Source: Algoriphagus sp. A40
GTDB taxonomy: Bacteria > Bacteroidota > Bacteroidia > Cytophagales > Cyclobacteriaceae
Assembly (NCBI RefSeq): GCF_002002735.1
Contig: NZ_MUNY01000045.1
Coordinates: forward strand, 1-64,000
Direction: 5' to 3'
Length of the DNA: 64,000 nt
A model generated the notes under the pieces. That model ran no database searches. It had not been told where the DNA came from and worked only from the letters and a program-made list of their open reading frames with translations. The stretch's first letter is position 1; every line of letters starts with the position of its first letter. A program made the position numbers and the translations under genes. This document shows positions 1 to 9,138 of this stretch, piece by piece.

Positions 1-154
1 CGGAACCATACTCAGCGACAGGCAGGTGCACTATCACGAAGGCGGCCAAACTGTTTAGGATAAGGCTAAGTTAACCCCGTCATTTCCTTTTTGTATGTTC
101 CCGGAATATTTAAGACTCAGCCTGACAGAGATTCTAGCTTCTAGATACTTAAGA
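1..154. other. Left-edge sequence downstream of P1
   Basis: No gene is supported here. On the plus strand a frame open from the left edge ends at a TAG at 56-58 and reads GTILSDRQVHYHEGGQTV. It could be the tail of a gene running toward P1, but 18 residues cannot be assigned. The rest is AT-rich spacer with a TCTAGCTTCTAGATACTT stretch of the kind seen after many array genes. Confidence 0.3.
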
Positions 155-2599
155 TTATTCGTCCTTCAGCGTATCCACGGGATTCATTTGAGTGGCACGG
201 AAGGATTGGGCTGACACAATGAATAAGGTAAAGAGGATCCCGACGATAGCCAAAATAAGGAAACTCAACCAAGAAGGCCATTCTTTCACCGTAAACTGCT
301 CCAGCCATCCCTGCATAAAATACAGGCTCAATGGCAAGGCAACTGCAACTCCAACCAGTGTAATGACCAGAAATTCCTTGTCGAACATCCAGGAAATGCT
401 CCAGCTTGAAGCTCCCAACACCTTTCGGATTCCGATCTCTTTGGTTCGTCCGGCAATACTCAAAGCTGCCATCGCAAGCAGTCCCATCGCCGCAATCAGA
501 ATCGCGATACACGCTGCCAAGAAGACCATTTTCCCCAAGCGCTCATCAGCTTCATACTGTTTTTGAACGGTTTCATCGAGGAAACTAAAACTGAATGCTT
601 CGGACGGAAACACGCGCTCCCACTCAGATTCAAGTAGAGTTCGGAAGGCCTCAAAGTCAGTTCCGTTGCCTTTTACCATCACTTTTGGATTGGTAGCAGC
701 ATGGATCATAAGCATGTTTATCCCAGAAAAGATTACATCGGGACTTTTAGCCAAGATGACAGGTTCGATCTCTTTATAAAGGGAATTGTGATTGAAATCT
801 TTCACCACTCCCACGATCTGATGTCCATTGATCTCCTTGCTTGGTAACAGTTCTCCAAGGGGATCATCCCAACCCATCACTTTGGCAAAGGTTTCGTTGA
901 CCAAAACTGCGCTGCTGTCCGCTCCAGGCTGGGGATTGAAATCCCGGCCTTTTGCCATCTCCAGTCCCAGAGTTTTCACATAGTCACCTCCCACAAAGTT
1001 GAGCCGGAAATTAAACTGCTTGCCTTCCTCAGTCGGAAAGCCTCCATCCCAAAATGAATCGTCTCCATAGGTCGCAATGGTGATACCGGCTGATTGGATC
1101 TCGGATCTACCCACCAAAGCTTGGCGGTATTTTTCTGCCTGTGCAAAACCCGCACCGATGGACTTGACAAAACTGGTTCCCGGTACATCCGGCACATCGA
1201 CCAGAATTATCATCTTTTGATCAAAACCTAAATCATAATCCCTGATAGCATTCATCTGATTGACCATAATCAAGGTCGATGCGATCAGCATGAATGAAAT
1301 GAAAAACTGAAAAGCCACCAATCCTTTTCTCAGCCCCTGCTTTCCAAACCGGATCGAAAGATTGCCTTTCAATACTTTGATAGGTCTGAGGCTGGACATG
1401 AAAAACGCCGGATAAGCTCCCGCCAAGGCGGTGATTCCTACTACCAATCCGAATAAAATCAGGATTTGGGTAGGGCCATATACCAAGTCCAGTTTCTTGT
1501 CAAAGAGCTCATTGAAAGTTGGCAGAAGTACTTCCGCCAAGAGCAATCCAAGAATGAGCGCAGCAATGGTGATCAAAAATGCCTCGGTCAAAAACTGGAA
1601 TACCAACTGTCCAAATTCCGCTCCCATGGTTTTGCGTACACCCACTTCCTTGGCTCGGGTGGTCGATCTCCCGATTGCCATCGTGGTGAAGTTGATACAG
1701 GCTATCAGCAAAATCAAAAATGCAATCCCCGCCAAAATCCAAAGTAAAGTGGGACGGGTAGATTCGGCCATTCCAGAGTCCGGATTATCCGTGAGATGTA
1801 TCTCAGAGATTGGTTGGAGTGTGAAAGAATAATTTCCCTCTTTATAGTCCTCGCCGAGCACTTTTTTCATCATGGAATCTACTCCAGATTCTATCGCCGC
1901 CTTTGACTGTGCATCGTTGAGCTTTACATAGGTATCTCCATAGACGTTATACCAAGAATCCTGATTTTGCTGCGCCACGCTGAAATCCAGGTTTTCATCG
2001 TTCACCAACATCTCAAACTTGATACTGGAATTAGCCGGCAGATCCTCCAAAAGTCCTTTCACCTGGTATTCTTCATAGTTGTCACCCATCTGCATCCGGA
2101 TGGATTTCCCCATAGGGTTTTCATCCCCAAAATACTTTTTGGCAGTCTCCTCGGTGATCACCACGCCAAACTTATCTTTCAGGACTTGGTCTTTTTTCCC
2201 CTCAAGAAGCTTGAAACTGAAAATTTCCAGAAAATCCGGACTTACAGTCATGTATTGTTGGGTCTGGGTAGTCGCCTCATCCAGATAGGCCTGGGCCGAT
2301 CCTCCAATTAACCTGGTTGTGTGAGTCACCTGCGGAAATTCCGCGGCAAAGGTCGGCGCTGTGATGATGGGAGTAGAAAAACTTGACATCATCCCGTCTT
2401 CTCCTTTTTCATGACGCTCCAAGCGAAAAATCCGATCGCTCTCTTCGTGGAAATTGTCGAAGCTGCTTTCGAAATGGACAAAAAAGAAGATCAGAACGCT
2501 GACTCCCAAACCCAATGTAAGACCGATCAGGTTAATCCCGGTGTGCAGTTTGCTCTTGGCAAGATTCCGGAGGGCGATTTTGAAATAATTCTTGAACAT
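155..2599 (-). CDS. Duplicated MacB/FtsX-type ABC permease (array member P1)
   Basis: Predicted cytoplasmic-membrane permease of the MacB/FtsX (type VII ABC) kind, 814 residues, in duplicated form. Helix 1 is at about 20-42, a MacB-type extracytoplasmic domain at 45-280, and three helices at 285-402 (FtsX module 1). Then come a helix at 425-447, a second extracytoplasmic domain at 450-690 and three helices at 695-805 (FtsX module 2). Cytoplasmic coupling motifs RAKEVGVRKTMG (about 315) and RTKEIGIRKVLGAS (about 720) are intact; it ends NPVDTLKDE. No ATP-binding domain is fused or adjacent. It starts 13 nt after the stop of P2, so it is the second gene of block A. Relatives move hydrophobic or envelope compounds, or do mechanical work across the envelope; the substrate here is unknown. 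Confidence 0.95.
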   Translation of the reverse strand: MFKNYFKIALRNLAKSKLHTGINLIGLTLGLGVSVLIFFFVHFESSFDNFHEESDRIFRLERHEKGEDGMMSSFSTPIITAPTFAAEFPQVTHTTRLIGGSAQAYLDEATTQTQQYMTVSPDFLEIFSFKLLEGKKDQVLKDKFGVVITEETAKKYFGDENPMGKSIRMQMGDNYEEYQVKGLLEDLPANSSIKFEMLVNDENLDFSVAQQNQDSWYNVYGDTYVKLNDAQSKAAIESGVDSMMKKVLGEDYKEGNYSFTLQPISEIHLTDNPDSGMAESTRPTLLWILAGIAFLILLIACINFTTMAIGRSTTRAKEVGVRKTMGAEFGQLVFQFLTEAFLITIAALILGLLLAEVLLPTFNELFDKKLDLVYGPTQILILFGLVVGITALAGAYPAFFMSSLRPIKVLKGNLSIRFGKQGLRKGLVAFQFFISFMLIASTLIMVNQMNAIRDYDLGFDQKMIILVDVPDVPGTSFVKSIGAGFAQAEKYRQALVGRSEIQSAGITIATYGDDSFWDGGFPTEEGKQFNFRLNFVGGDYVKTLGLEMAKGRDFNPQPGADSSAVLVNETFAKVMGWDDPLGELLPSKEINGHQIVGVVKDFNHNSLYKEIEPVILAKSPDVIFSGINMLMIHAATNPKVMVKGNGTDFEAFRTLLESEWERVFPSEAFSFSFLDETVQKQYEADERLGKMVFLAACIAILIAAMGLLAMAALSIAGRTKEIGIRKVLGASSWSISWMFDKEFLVITLVGVAVALPLSLYFMQGWLEQFTVKEWPSWLSFLILAIVGILFTLFIVSAQSFRATQMNPVDTLKDE

Positions 2600-2612
2600 A
2601 TCTTATGCTTGA

Positions 2613-5030
2613 TTATTCAGATTTAATACTCTTGACCGGATTGGCCAGTGCAGCTTCTATAGCTTTTGACCCTACTGTCAGGACAGTAAGTGCCAGGGAG
2701 ACTACAAAGACCACAATAAACAATCCAATGGTCAATGGGATTCGGTAGGCGAAACTTTCCAACCAACCTTCCATCATGTAGTAAGCTAGAGGTACCGCAA
2801 CCAAAAATGAAAGGATGATCATCAGAACAAATTCTTTGGAAATCATCACTGTGATCTCAGGAATCGAGGCCCCGAGGGTCTTTCGGATTCCGATTTCTTT
2901 CACCCGTTGACTGACTAGGAAGGACACCAATCCATACAGTCCCAAACCTGCCACCACAAGTGATATCCCCGCAAAAATCTGGTAAACCAAGGCGAGCTTT
3001 TCTTCACTTTCATAGAATTCATCGATCATTTCATCGTAGAAGCGAGGAGAATAAATCTTGTTGGGATAAAACGAGGTAAAAACAGCCTCAATCTGGTCCA
3101 GCGTAGTCCTGGATACATTTTTCTCAAGCTTAATCGCAGAGTAGAAATACCAGTTTTGGATAGTAGTCAGCAAAATTGGCTTGATCTCATCACGTAGGGA
3201 ATTAGGCGTAAAATCCTTGACAACACCGGTAATTTCGAGCCAAGGTCCTGTTCCCAGTCTTATGGTTTTTCCGACTGCCGACTCAGGGTTCCCTTCGGTT
3301 AAGTTTCTAGCCAGAGTCTCATTGATGACAGCTTGCCTTGCGGTATCACTTTGGGAATACCCCTGTCCGGCCAAAAATTCCATGTCGAAATTCCCGAAAT
3401 AATCTTCATCTGCCAGTTTTAAAAAAACCGGATAGGGCACATCATCAGCTTTATTGTCAAAGGAAAAATTTGTCGAGGAATTATTGTCAGATCCCGGAGG
3501 ATCAGAGGCCAAACTAACGGACTTTACTCCCGGTATCCGAAGAAGTTCCTGCTTGAAGCTGGCAAGTCTGGGTTGGGCCGGATTTTCCTGCTCCAATTCT
3601 ATGAGATAGACTTCCTCCTTGCTGAATCCGAGATCCGCATTTCGGATATGGTTCATTTGATTTAAGGAAATCAAAGTCGCGATCATCAGAATCTGGGCGA
3701 TCGCAAACTGGACCAGCATGAGAGTTCGCCTGAGTGATACGCTTCCTAACTGGGCTGTTTGCACCTTGCCACGCAAAGCACGGATCGGCTCAAACCTTGA
3801 AACCACCAGAGCCGGGTAAAGCCCGGAAAGAATTGTCACCAGTAAGACCAAAGCCGCAAGAAATCCATAAAGCATGGATGGGATTTCCCTGAAATCCTCA
3901 GGAACATTGGAAACCAGGGACAGGTAAGGAACTGCAAGTATCACTACCAGGAGAGAAATCAGCGAGGCTGACCCTACCAGTATAAAAGTCTCCGTGAGAG
4001 AAAGATTGATCAGCTGTGACCTGGAACTCCCCATTATCTTATGGATACCGATTTCCTTGCTTTTGCCAATGGCACGGGAGGTCGATAAATTGATGTAATT
4101 GATGGAGGCCATTACTAAAATGAACACTCCGATCAGGATCATGGTACGAACCCCTGAACTGCGCACTTGTGTTCCGCTAAGTGGCTCCAAATCCTGATCG
4201 AAATGGATTTCAGCCAAGGGCTGCAGGTGATGGCTGGTGATAGAATTGCCACGGCCTTCAAAGTGTTTTTTGGAAAGTGCGAGGAGTCCCTCTTTTACCT
4301 GTTCCAAACTTTGATCGGCAGTAGGCACTACATACACTTGAAAATTGCTGCTGTTGCTCCCAAAATTTTCAAAATCCTGGCGAAAAACCTTCTGATGTGA
4401 TTTTAAGGTTTCGAAGGAAAGAAAGACATCCGATCTGAAATTAGAATTGGCAGGAACATTTTCTACTACTCCGGCGACTGTCAAATCCACTCCGTTAAGC
4501 AGATGAAGGGTTTTTCCCATTGCTTTTTCAATGTCTCCAAACATCAGTTCGGCCATCTTTCTGGACAAAAATGCCTGCTCAGTTTTGGCCAAATCTGCAG
4601 GATTTCCTGACAGAAAATCAAGCTTAAAGATGTCAAGGTACTCCGGTGTAATGCTAAACGCATGATCCGACATGAATTTATTCTGCTTGCCCGATCCGTT
4701 TTCCTCATCCAAAGCAAGTTGGACATTCCAAAGTCCTACCACCGGGGCTACTTTTTCAAAAAGACCCCTTTCTTCCATAAGCTCCAAGGAATAAGGAGCT
4801 GGAATGCCCGGGGTAAACTCAGAGCCATCGGAATATTTTTCCTCGGTGGTGACCCGGTAGGTCCTTTCAAATTCCGGTTGAAACCGGTCAAAGGAAAGTT
4901 CGAAATACACCACAACAGCCAAAAGCATGGCTGCAGAAATCCCCAGTATCAAGCCAAACAGATTGATCAGACTGTTTACTTTGCTTTTAAGCAGGCTTCT
5001 TAGAGCGATCCTGAAGTAGTTTTTTATCAT
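2613..5030 (-). CDS. Duplicated MacB/FtsX-type ABC permease (P2), first gene of block A
   Basis: 805 residues with the two-module plan described for P1; starts MIKNYFRIALRSLL, the usual amphipathic lead into helix 1. The first coupling motif is KSKEIGIHKIMG, with His where the array usually has Arg, followed by SLTETF instead of the common QFLTES. The second, RVKEIGIRKTLGAS, is normal. It ends NPVKSIKSE. The sigma-54-like element at 5236-5251 and the upstream site at 5312-5340 lie about 205 nt before the ATG, so this gene should lead the P2-P1 transcript. The 13-nt gap to P1 is much tighter than most other gaps in the array, pointing to translation of the two as a pair. Confidence 0.95.
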   Translation of the reverse strand: MIKNYFRIALRSLLKSKVNSLINLFGLILGISAAMLLAVVVYFELSFDRFQPEFERTYRVTTEEKYSDGSEFTPGIPAPYSLELMEERGLFEKVAPVVGLWNVQLALDEENGSGKQNKFMSDHAFSITPEYLDIFKLDFLSGNPADLAKTEQAFLSRKMAELMFGDIEKAMGKTLHLLNGVDLTVAGVVENVPANSNFRSDVFLSFETLKSHQKVFRQDFENFGSNSSNFQVYVVPTADQSLEQVKEGLLALSKKHFEGRGNSITSHHLQPLAEIHFDQDLEPLSGTQVRSSGVRTMILIGVFILVMASINYINLSTSRAIGKSKEIGIHKIMGSSRSQLINLSLTETFILVGSASLISLLVVILAVPYLSLVSNVPEDFREIPSMLYGFLAALVLLVTILSGLYPALVVSRFEPIRALRGKVQTAQLGSVSLRRTLMLVQFAIAQILMIATLISLNQMNHIRNADLGFSKEEVYLIELEQENPAQPRLASFKQELLRIPGVKSVSLASDPPGSDNNSSTNFSFDNKADDVPYPVFLKLADEDYFGNFDMEFLAGQGYSQSDTARQAVINETLARNLTEGNPESAVGKTIRLGTGPWLEITGVVKDFTPNSLRDEIKPILLTTIQNWYFYSAIKLEKNVSRTTLDQIEAVFTSFYPNKIYSPRFYDEMIDEFYESEEKLALVYQIFAGISLVVAGLGLYGLVSFLVSQRVKEIGIRKTLGASIPEITVMISKEFVLMIILSFLVAVPLAYYMMEGWLESFAYRIPLTIGLFIVVFVVSLALTVLTVGSKAIEAALANPVKSIKSE

Positions 5031-5235
5031 GTTTTTGAAAATAAAAATTGAAATTTCTCAATGTTCCAAGTTGGCAAGTAGGGAAGTCGGGAGGTTTTGG
5101 AAGTCAGGATTGTTCAAAAACCCATCTTTTCCCTAGTCTCTAATCTCTTTTTCTAGCTTCTTGTCTCTTGTTTCTTTACTCTCGTCACTTGCCTCACACT
5201 TCTGCCACCTCAACATTTTTCGCACAGAAATACTT

Positions 5236-5251
5236 TCCCACATTTGTGCCA
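5236..5251 (-). promoter_or_regulatory. Sigma-54-like -24/-12 element for P2-P1
   Basis: Minus strand reads TGGCACAAATGTGGGA. The -24 part matches the sigma-54 TGGCAC box exactly and the GG-N10-G spacing holds. The -12 part is TGGGA rather than TTGCW. A run of six T precedes it, as at four of the other six sites. Confidence 0.6.
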
Positions 5252-5255
5252 TGAA

Positions 5256-5288
5256 AAAAGCCCCCAATTCAAGAATTTAAGGGCTTTT
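5256..5288 (-). terminator. Hairpin with T-run, possible minus-strand terminator
   Basis: AAAAGCCC and GGGCTTTT form the outer stem and AATTC/GAATT an inner stem. On the minus strand the hairpin is followed by TTTTTT, which runs directly into the -24 element of P2. It may insulate block A from read-through, including antisense transcription over the epimerase gene. Confidence 0.5.
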
Positions 5289-5311
5289 GAAAAATTCAGG
5301 CCACTGGCATG

Positions 5312-5340
5312 CGTACATTTTTGTTCGTCATCGCACAATT
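5312..5340. promoter_or_regulatory. Activator-like upstream site of block A
   Basis: Plus strand begins CGTACATTTTTGTTCG and ends ATCGCACAATT. It aligns without gaps to the other six sites. The gap to the -24 edge is 60 bp, the same as at P5, P7 and P11. This is the weakest member at its right end (CGCACAATT in place of CGGTCAAAA). Confidence 0.6.
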
Positions 5341-5498
5341 TCTATTTTAGAATAGAACCTTGTATAAATCCATTCAATTAATCTTGCTTCACCCAAATAA
5401 CCACTGCTTCCAGGCCAGATCATATTCCATTCAAAATAGATTCATTCGGATCGAGAGGTCTCAATTCCTATCTTTCCAGCTCAATTTGCCCGCTAGAT

Positions 5499-6377
5499 AT
5501 GAACTATAGCATTGAATCCGATTCGCTCCAAGTCCAAGTCCGACTCAAAGGAATGGAGCTCAGCTCCATCCGGTCCAAAACCACCCAACAGGAATATCTT
5601 TGGCAAGGTGACTCCCGCTATTGGACCGGTCAGGCGCCGGTTCTGTTCCCGATCATCGGAGCACTGAAAGGTGGAAAAACCACACATCTGGGACAGGAAT
5701 ATGCCCTGCCCAAGCATGGATTTGTCCGAAATTCTGATCAGGTCCAATTGGTCCAACAGCAGTCCGATCAACTGGTTTTCCGCATGGAGTCAAATTCCAA
5801 TTCCCTTGCCGTCTATCCTTTTGTCTTTGCCTTGGAAGTCAAATTCCAGCTTTTTGGCAAGTGTTTGGAGATTTCACACAAAGTTTACAACCTGGATGAC
5901 AAAGACATGTACTACTCCATTGGGGGACATCCAGCATTTAACTGTCCACTGCTTCCCGGGGAAAAGCTGGAAGACTATCTGATCGAATTCCCGGAGAAAG
6001 AAACTGACTCTACCTGGATGATTGCGGCAGAAGGACTGATTGGAGAAAAAGGAGAAATGGTTCTTAATGGCACCAAGGAAATCCCTTTGCATGCTCACCT
6101 GTTTGACCATGACGCCTTGATTTTCAAACAACTGAAGTCCAGAGAAGTGTCTCTCAGTCACAGGCAAAGAGGTCCGGTGGTCAAATTAGAGTTTGAGGAT
6201 TTCAATTACCTCGGGATCTGGGCAAAGTCAGGAGCACCCTTTGTATGCCTTGAGCCTTGGCTTGGGATCGCAGACTCTGTTCATCACTCGGGACTGTTAG
6301 CTGAAAAGGTAGGGATCCGCATACTCTCACCCGGAGCAACTGAGACGAAAACCTTCCGAATCTGGATTGAGGAATGA
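5499..6377 (+). CDS. LacX-type aldose 1-epimerase family protein
   Basis: 292 residues, the normal size for the LacX/YeaD branch of the galactose mutarotase superfamily. These enzymes interconvert the alpha and beta anomers of a sugar in the cytoplasm; there is no signal peptide. Visible family motifs are LFPIIG (about 50), PKHGFVRN (about 70, first conserved His), IGGHPAFNCP (about 142, second His) and CLEPWLGIAD (about 251, catalytic Glu region). The sugar cannot be told. It is one of five plus-strand genes and sits between the end of block B (P3, convergent, 182 nt away) and the block A promoter. Nothing links it functionally to the permeases. Confidence 0.9.
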   Translation: MNYSIESDSLQVQVRLKGMELSSIRSKTTQQEYLWQGDSRYWTGQAPVLFPIIGALKGGKTTHLGQEYALPKHGFVRNSDQVQLVQQQSDQLVFRMESNSNSLAVYPFVFALEVKFQLFGKCLEISHKVYNLDDKDMYYSIGGHPAFNCPLLPGEKLEDYLIEFPEKETDSTWMIAAEGLIGEKGEMVLNGTKEIPLHAHLFDHDALIFKQLKSREVSLSHRQRGPVVKLEFEDFNYLGIWAKSGAPFVCLEPWLGIADSVHHSGLLAEKVGIRILSPGATETKTFRIWIEE

Positions 6378-6475
6378 AGGAGGAGGTCGGGAAGTTAGGA
6401 AGTTAGGAGGTTGGAAGTCGGGAGGTTAGGAAGTTGGAAGTAAGGAGTTGGGGAAGTTAGGAAGTCCATTGTTAT
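6378..6475. repeat. Degenerate GGAAGTTAGGAGGTTGG direct repeats
   Basis: The plus strand is a run of imperfect units such as GGAAGTTAG, GGAGGTTGG and GGAAGTCGG between the convergent epimerase and P3 genes. Related stretches occur near 5080-5105, 14295-14345, 46092-46160 and 63215-63245. They have no coding potential of their own. Confidence 0.7.
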
Positions 6476-6559
6476 CTCTTTTCTCCAATCTCTTGTTTCT
6501 TGCCTTTTGTCCCTAGTTTCTAAAATCTTGATACTTATATCTTGATACTTGATACTCTT

Positions 6560-8914
6560 TTACTCGCTTTTCAGCGTCTTGGCAGGATTCACCATTGCTG
6601 CTTTGATCGCCTGTGAACTGACCGTCAAAAACGCAATCAGCAAAGCGATCAGCCCAGTACCCACAAACACTTTCCAATCGATCCCGATTCGATAGTCAAA
6701 ACCTGCAAGCCATTCGCTCATCGCATACCAGGCAATCGGTACCCCGATCAGCATTGCGATCAAAACGAGTTTGGTAAACTCTCCCGAAAGAAGCAGCACC
6801 AATCCACGCACGGAGGCTCCCAGGACTTTACGCACCGAAATCTCCTTGCTTCGCTGCTCAGCAATAAATGCAGCCAAGCCAAAGAGCCCCAAACAGGAAA
6901 TCAGGATCGCCAATGCGGAAAACACAGTGGTCAGCGACCTGGTCTGCTGCTGACTTGCAAACTTCCGGGCGTGCATTTCATCGGAAAAGATGTATCCGAA
7001 TGGAGATCCGGGATTGAATTTCTTAAACACCGTCTCCAATTGGGCGATAGTTTCCGGCAAGGCGGTTTCGGTAAGGCGGATATGGACAAAGTTCTGTTGG
7101 AGCTTTGGCCCAAAAATCAAGACTCCTCCGGGCTTACCAAAAGGAGAATCGATGATAAAATCCTTCACTACCCCAATGATCCGATATTCCTTGTCCCCAT
7201 CCTTGATGATTTCACCGATCGGGTTGTCAAAACCCATAAAGCCCATAGCTGTTTCATTGATCAGAACAGCTGTGCTATCCGCAGGATTGGTGTAGACGTC
7301 GATGTCCCGGCCTGCAATCAGCTCCAGCCCTGCGGTTTTCACCACATTGGCATCAGCTCCCATGCGCTGGATTGCGGGCTTGAAGGCCTCATCTTTTCCC
7401 TGCCATTCCATCAGGTTGGTGTCGCTGTAGGTTTCTGTGAAAGGTGAAAAGGTACTCGAGATCGATACGACTCCGGGCAAAGCTTCCACCTCACCGCGAA
7501 AAGCGGTGTAGTTTTTCCTAAGCGACCCAGTCAATTGGTGATAGATCAGATTTTCGGTATTCAAACCCATGTCTCTGTTCTGCACAAACTGCATCTGCTC
7601 TCGGATAATCCAAGTACTTGCAATCAAAACGGCCACAATCGTAAACTGGAAAACCACCAAGGCTTCTCTCGGCTTAAACCAAGTTCTCGTGGTATTCATC
7701 CGTGACTTCAGCACCAGCGCAGGACGGAACGAACTCAACAAAAATGCAGGGTAAAGGCCTGCCAGGATTCCAGTCAGCAACACATATCCGAAGGAAAAAG
7801 CCCAGAAATAGTATTGGTCAAAAGGCAAACTCAGTTCCTTGTCAATCAGCTGATTGAATCCAGGAAAAGCAAGGGTAATCACCAACAAAGCCAGGACATA
7901 AGCAGCCAAAGAGATCAATATTGACTCAGCAAGAAATTGTCCGATCAGCATGCTTCGATTTGCTCCGGAAACTTTGCGGATACCGACTTCTTTTGCCCTT
8001 TTCTCGCTTTGGGCAGTGCTCAGATTGACAAAATTTACACATGCGATCAGCAGGATAACGATCCCCACCAAACCAAACATGCGTATCAGGTCGATCCTTC
8101 CTCCAACTGATTTTCCGTTTTCAAACTCACTCTTCAGGTGCAAATCCGACATCGGAAACAGGAAGTCATTCGTATTTTTGATATCCGCGTTTCGAAGGGA
8201 GAAATCTTTGAATTTGTCGTTGAATGAAGTGAGGTCGGTATCCGGTGCCAGCATTGCAAAAGTCCTGCAGTTGTTGTTTCCCCAAAAATCTCCAGCCCAG
8301 CCCATCACTTCGAGCTTTTTGTATGGTAAAAATGCCGTAAACCGAAAATCGGTGTTTTGTGGCAGGTCTTCAATCACGGCTTTTACTTCAAAATCAAGTT
8401 CGGACTCCACCTTCACGGATTTACCAAGGGCAGGCTCATCACCGAAAAGCTTTTTGGCAACCGACTCGGTCAGGATGATATTATCAGGAGAATTAAGGGC
8501 GGCCACAGGATCGCCTTCCAATACCCGGAAACTGAACATTTCAAAAAATCCGGGGTCAACAAATGAGGTCTGCTCGTAGAAACTTTTCTCTCCTACCGAC
8601 AAGACCATCGGGTCCCATTCCGTGACGTGCGTCACGGCCTCAACTTCCGGATATTGGGCCTTCAGCGCAGCAGCATAAGGTGTCGGCGTATAATCCCAGC
8701 TCAGGACATTCCCCTGATTGACATTGGTGCGCCAGACCGCATAAATCCTGTCGGATTTTTCATATTGGCTGTCTACAGAAAACTCGAACTGAATCCACAC
8801 CATAATCAGCACCGAAGCCGCCATACCTATCGCCAGCCCACCGATATTGATAAAGGCGTATCCCTTACTTCTGAGGATGTTTCTCCAGGCGATTTTAAAG
8901 TAGTTTTTCCACAT
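6560..8914 (-). CDS. Duplicated MacB/FtsX-type ABC permease (P3), last gene of block B
   Basis: 784 residues, the shortest complete member; starts MWKNYFKIAWRNILRSKGYAF. The first coupling motif is RAKEVGIRKVSGAN with GQFLAES; the second is RSKEISVRKVLGAS, where Ser replaces the usual Gly. It ends NPAKTLKSE, an Ala variant shared only with P4 and P15. The N-terminus (RSKGYAFINIGGL) is almost the same as that of P4, and the spacers upstream of P3 and P4 are near copies, so P3 and P4 look like a recent gene-plus-spacer duplication. The 224-nt spacer from P4 has no -24/-12-like element, so P3 probably depends on transcription from the P5 promoter. Confidence 0.95.
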   Translation of the reverse strand: MWKNYFKIAWRNILRSKGYAFINIGGLAIGMAASVLIMVWIQFEFSVDSQYEKSDRIYAVWRTNVNQGNVLSWDYTPTPYAAALKAQYPEVEAVTHVTEWDPMVLSVGEKSFYEQTSFVDPGFFEMFSFRVLEGDPVAALNSPDNIILTESVAKKLFGDEPALGKSVKVESELDFEVKAVIEDLPQNTDFRFTAFLPYKKLEVMGWAGDFWGNNNCRTFAMLAPDTDLTSFNDKFKDFSLRNADIKNTNDFLFPMSDLHLKSEFENGKSVGGRIDLIRMFGLVGIVILLIACVNFVNLSTAQSEKRAKEVGIRKVSGANRSMLIGQFLAESILISLAAYVLALLVITLAFPGFNQLIDKELSLPFDQYYFWAFSFGYVLLTGILAGLYPAFLLSSFRPALVLKSRMNTTRTWFKPREALVVFQFTIVAVLIASTWIIREQMQFVQNRDMGLNTENLIYHQLTGSLRKNYTAFRGEVEALPGVVSISSTFSPFTETYSDTNLMEWQGKDEAFKPAIQRMGADANVVKTAGLELIAGRDIDVYTNPADSTAVLINETAMGFMGFDNPIGEIIKDGDKEYRIIGVVKDFIIDSPFGKPGGVLIFGPKLQQNFVHIRLTETALPETIAQLETVFKKFNPGSPFGYIFSDEMHARKFASQQQTRSLTTVFSALAILISCLGLFGLAAFIAEQRSKEISVRKVLGASVRGLVLLLSGEFTKLVLIAMLIGVPIAWYAMSEWLAGFDYRIGIDWKVFVGTGLIALLIAFLTVSSQAIKAAMVNPAKTLKSE

Positions 8915-8924
8915 GTTTTCTTAG

Positions 8925-9138
8925 GGTTGAAAGATTGGAAAATTGAAAGATTGGAAAATTGAAAGTGGTAAAGTAGTAAAGTGGCAAGGTTGGAACGTTT
9001 AGATGTCACAATTGATTGAATCATTGAAGGGTAAAAGGTTTCCTAGAGTCAGGTGCTTATACACTAGTTGCGACCTAGTCAATCGTAATTCGTAAATCAT
9101 AAATCCGTCTTGATTCTTGATACTAAATACTAGATACT
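8925..9138. repeat. Array spacer repeat, copy P3/P4
   Basis: The spacer has an AT-rich leader (repeated GATTGGAAAATTGAAA), a core TTTCCTAGAGTCAGGTGCTT...ACACTAGTTGCGACCT and a tail of CGTAAATC and CTTGATACT repeats. It is near-identical to 11510-11747 over most of its length, down to AACGTYTAGATGTCACAATT in the middle. Confidence 0.8.

Larger units (their letters stand above)
5031..5498. other. Control region between block A and the epimerase gene
   Basis: This 468-bp gap holds degenerate GGAAGT and TCTCTTGTTTC-type direct repeats (about 5075-5185), the sigma-54-like element (5236-5251), a hairpin (5256-5288) and the upstream activator-like site (5312-5340). The part from 5341 to 5498 should carry the epimerase promoter, but I see no convincing match to the Bacteroidota TTG/TAnnTTTG consensus. 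Confidence 0.6.
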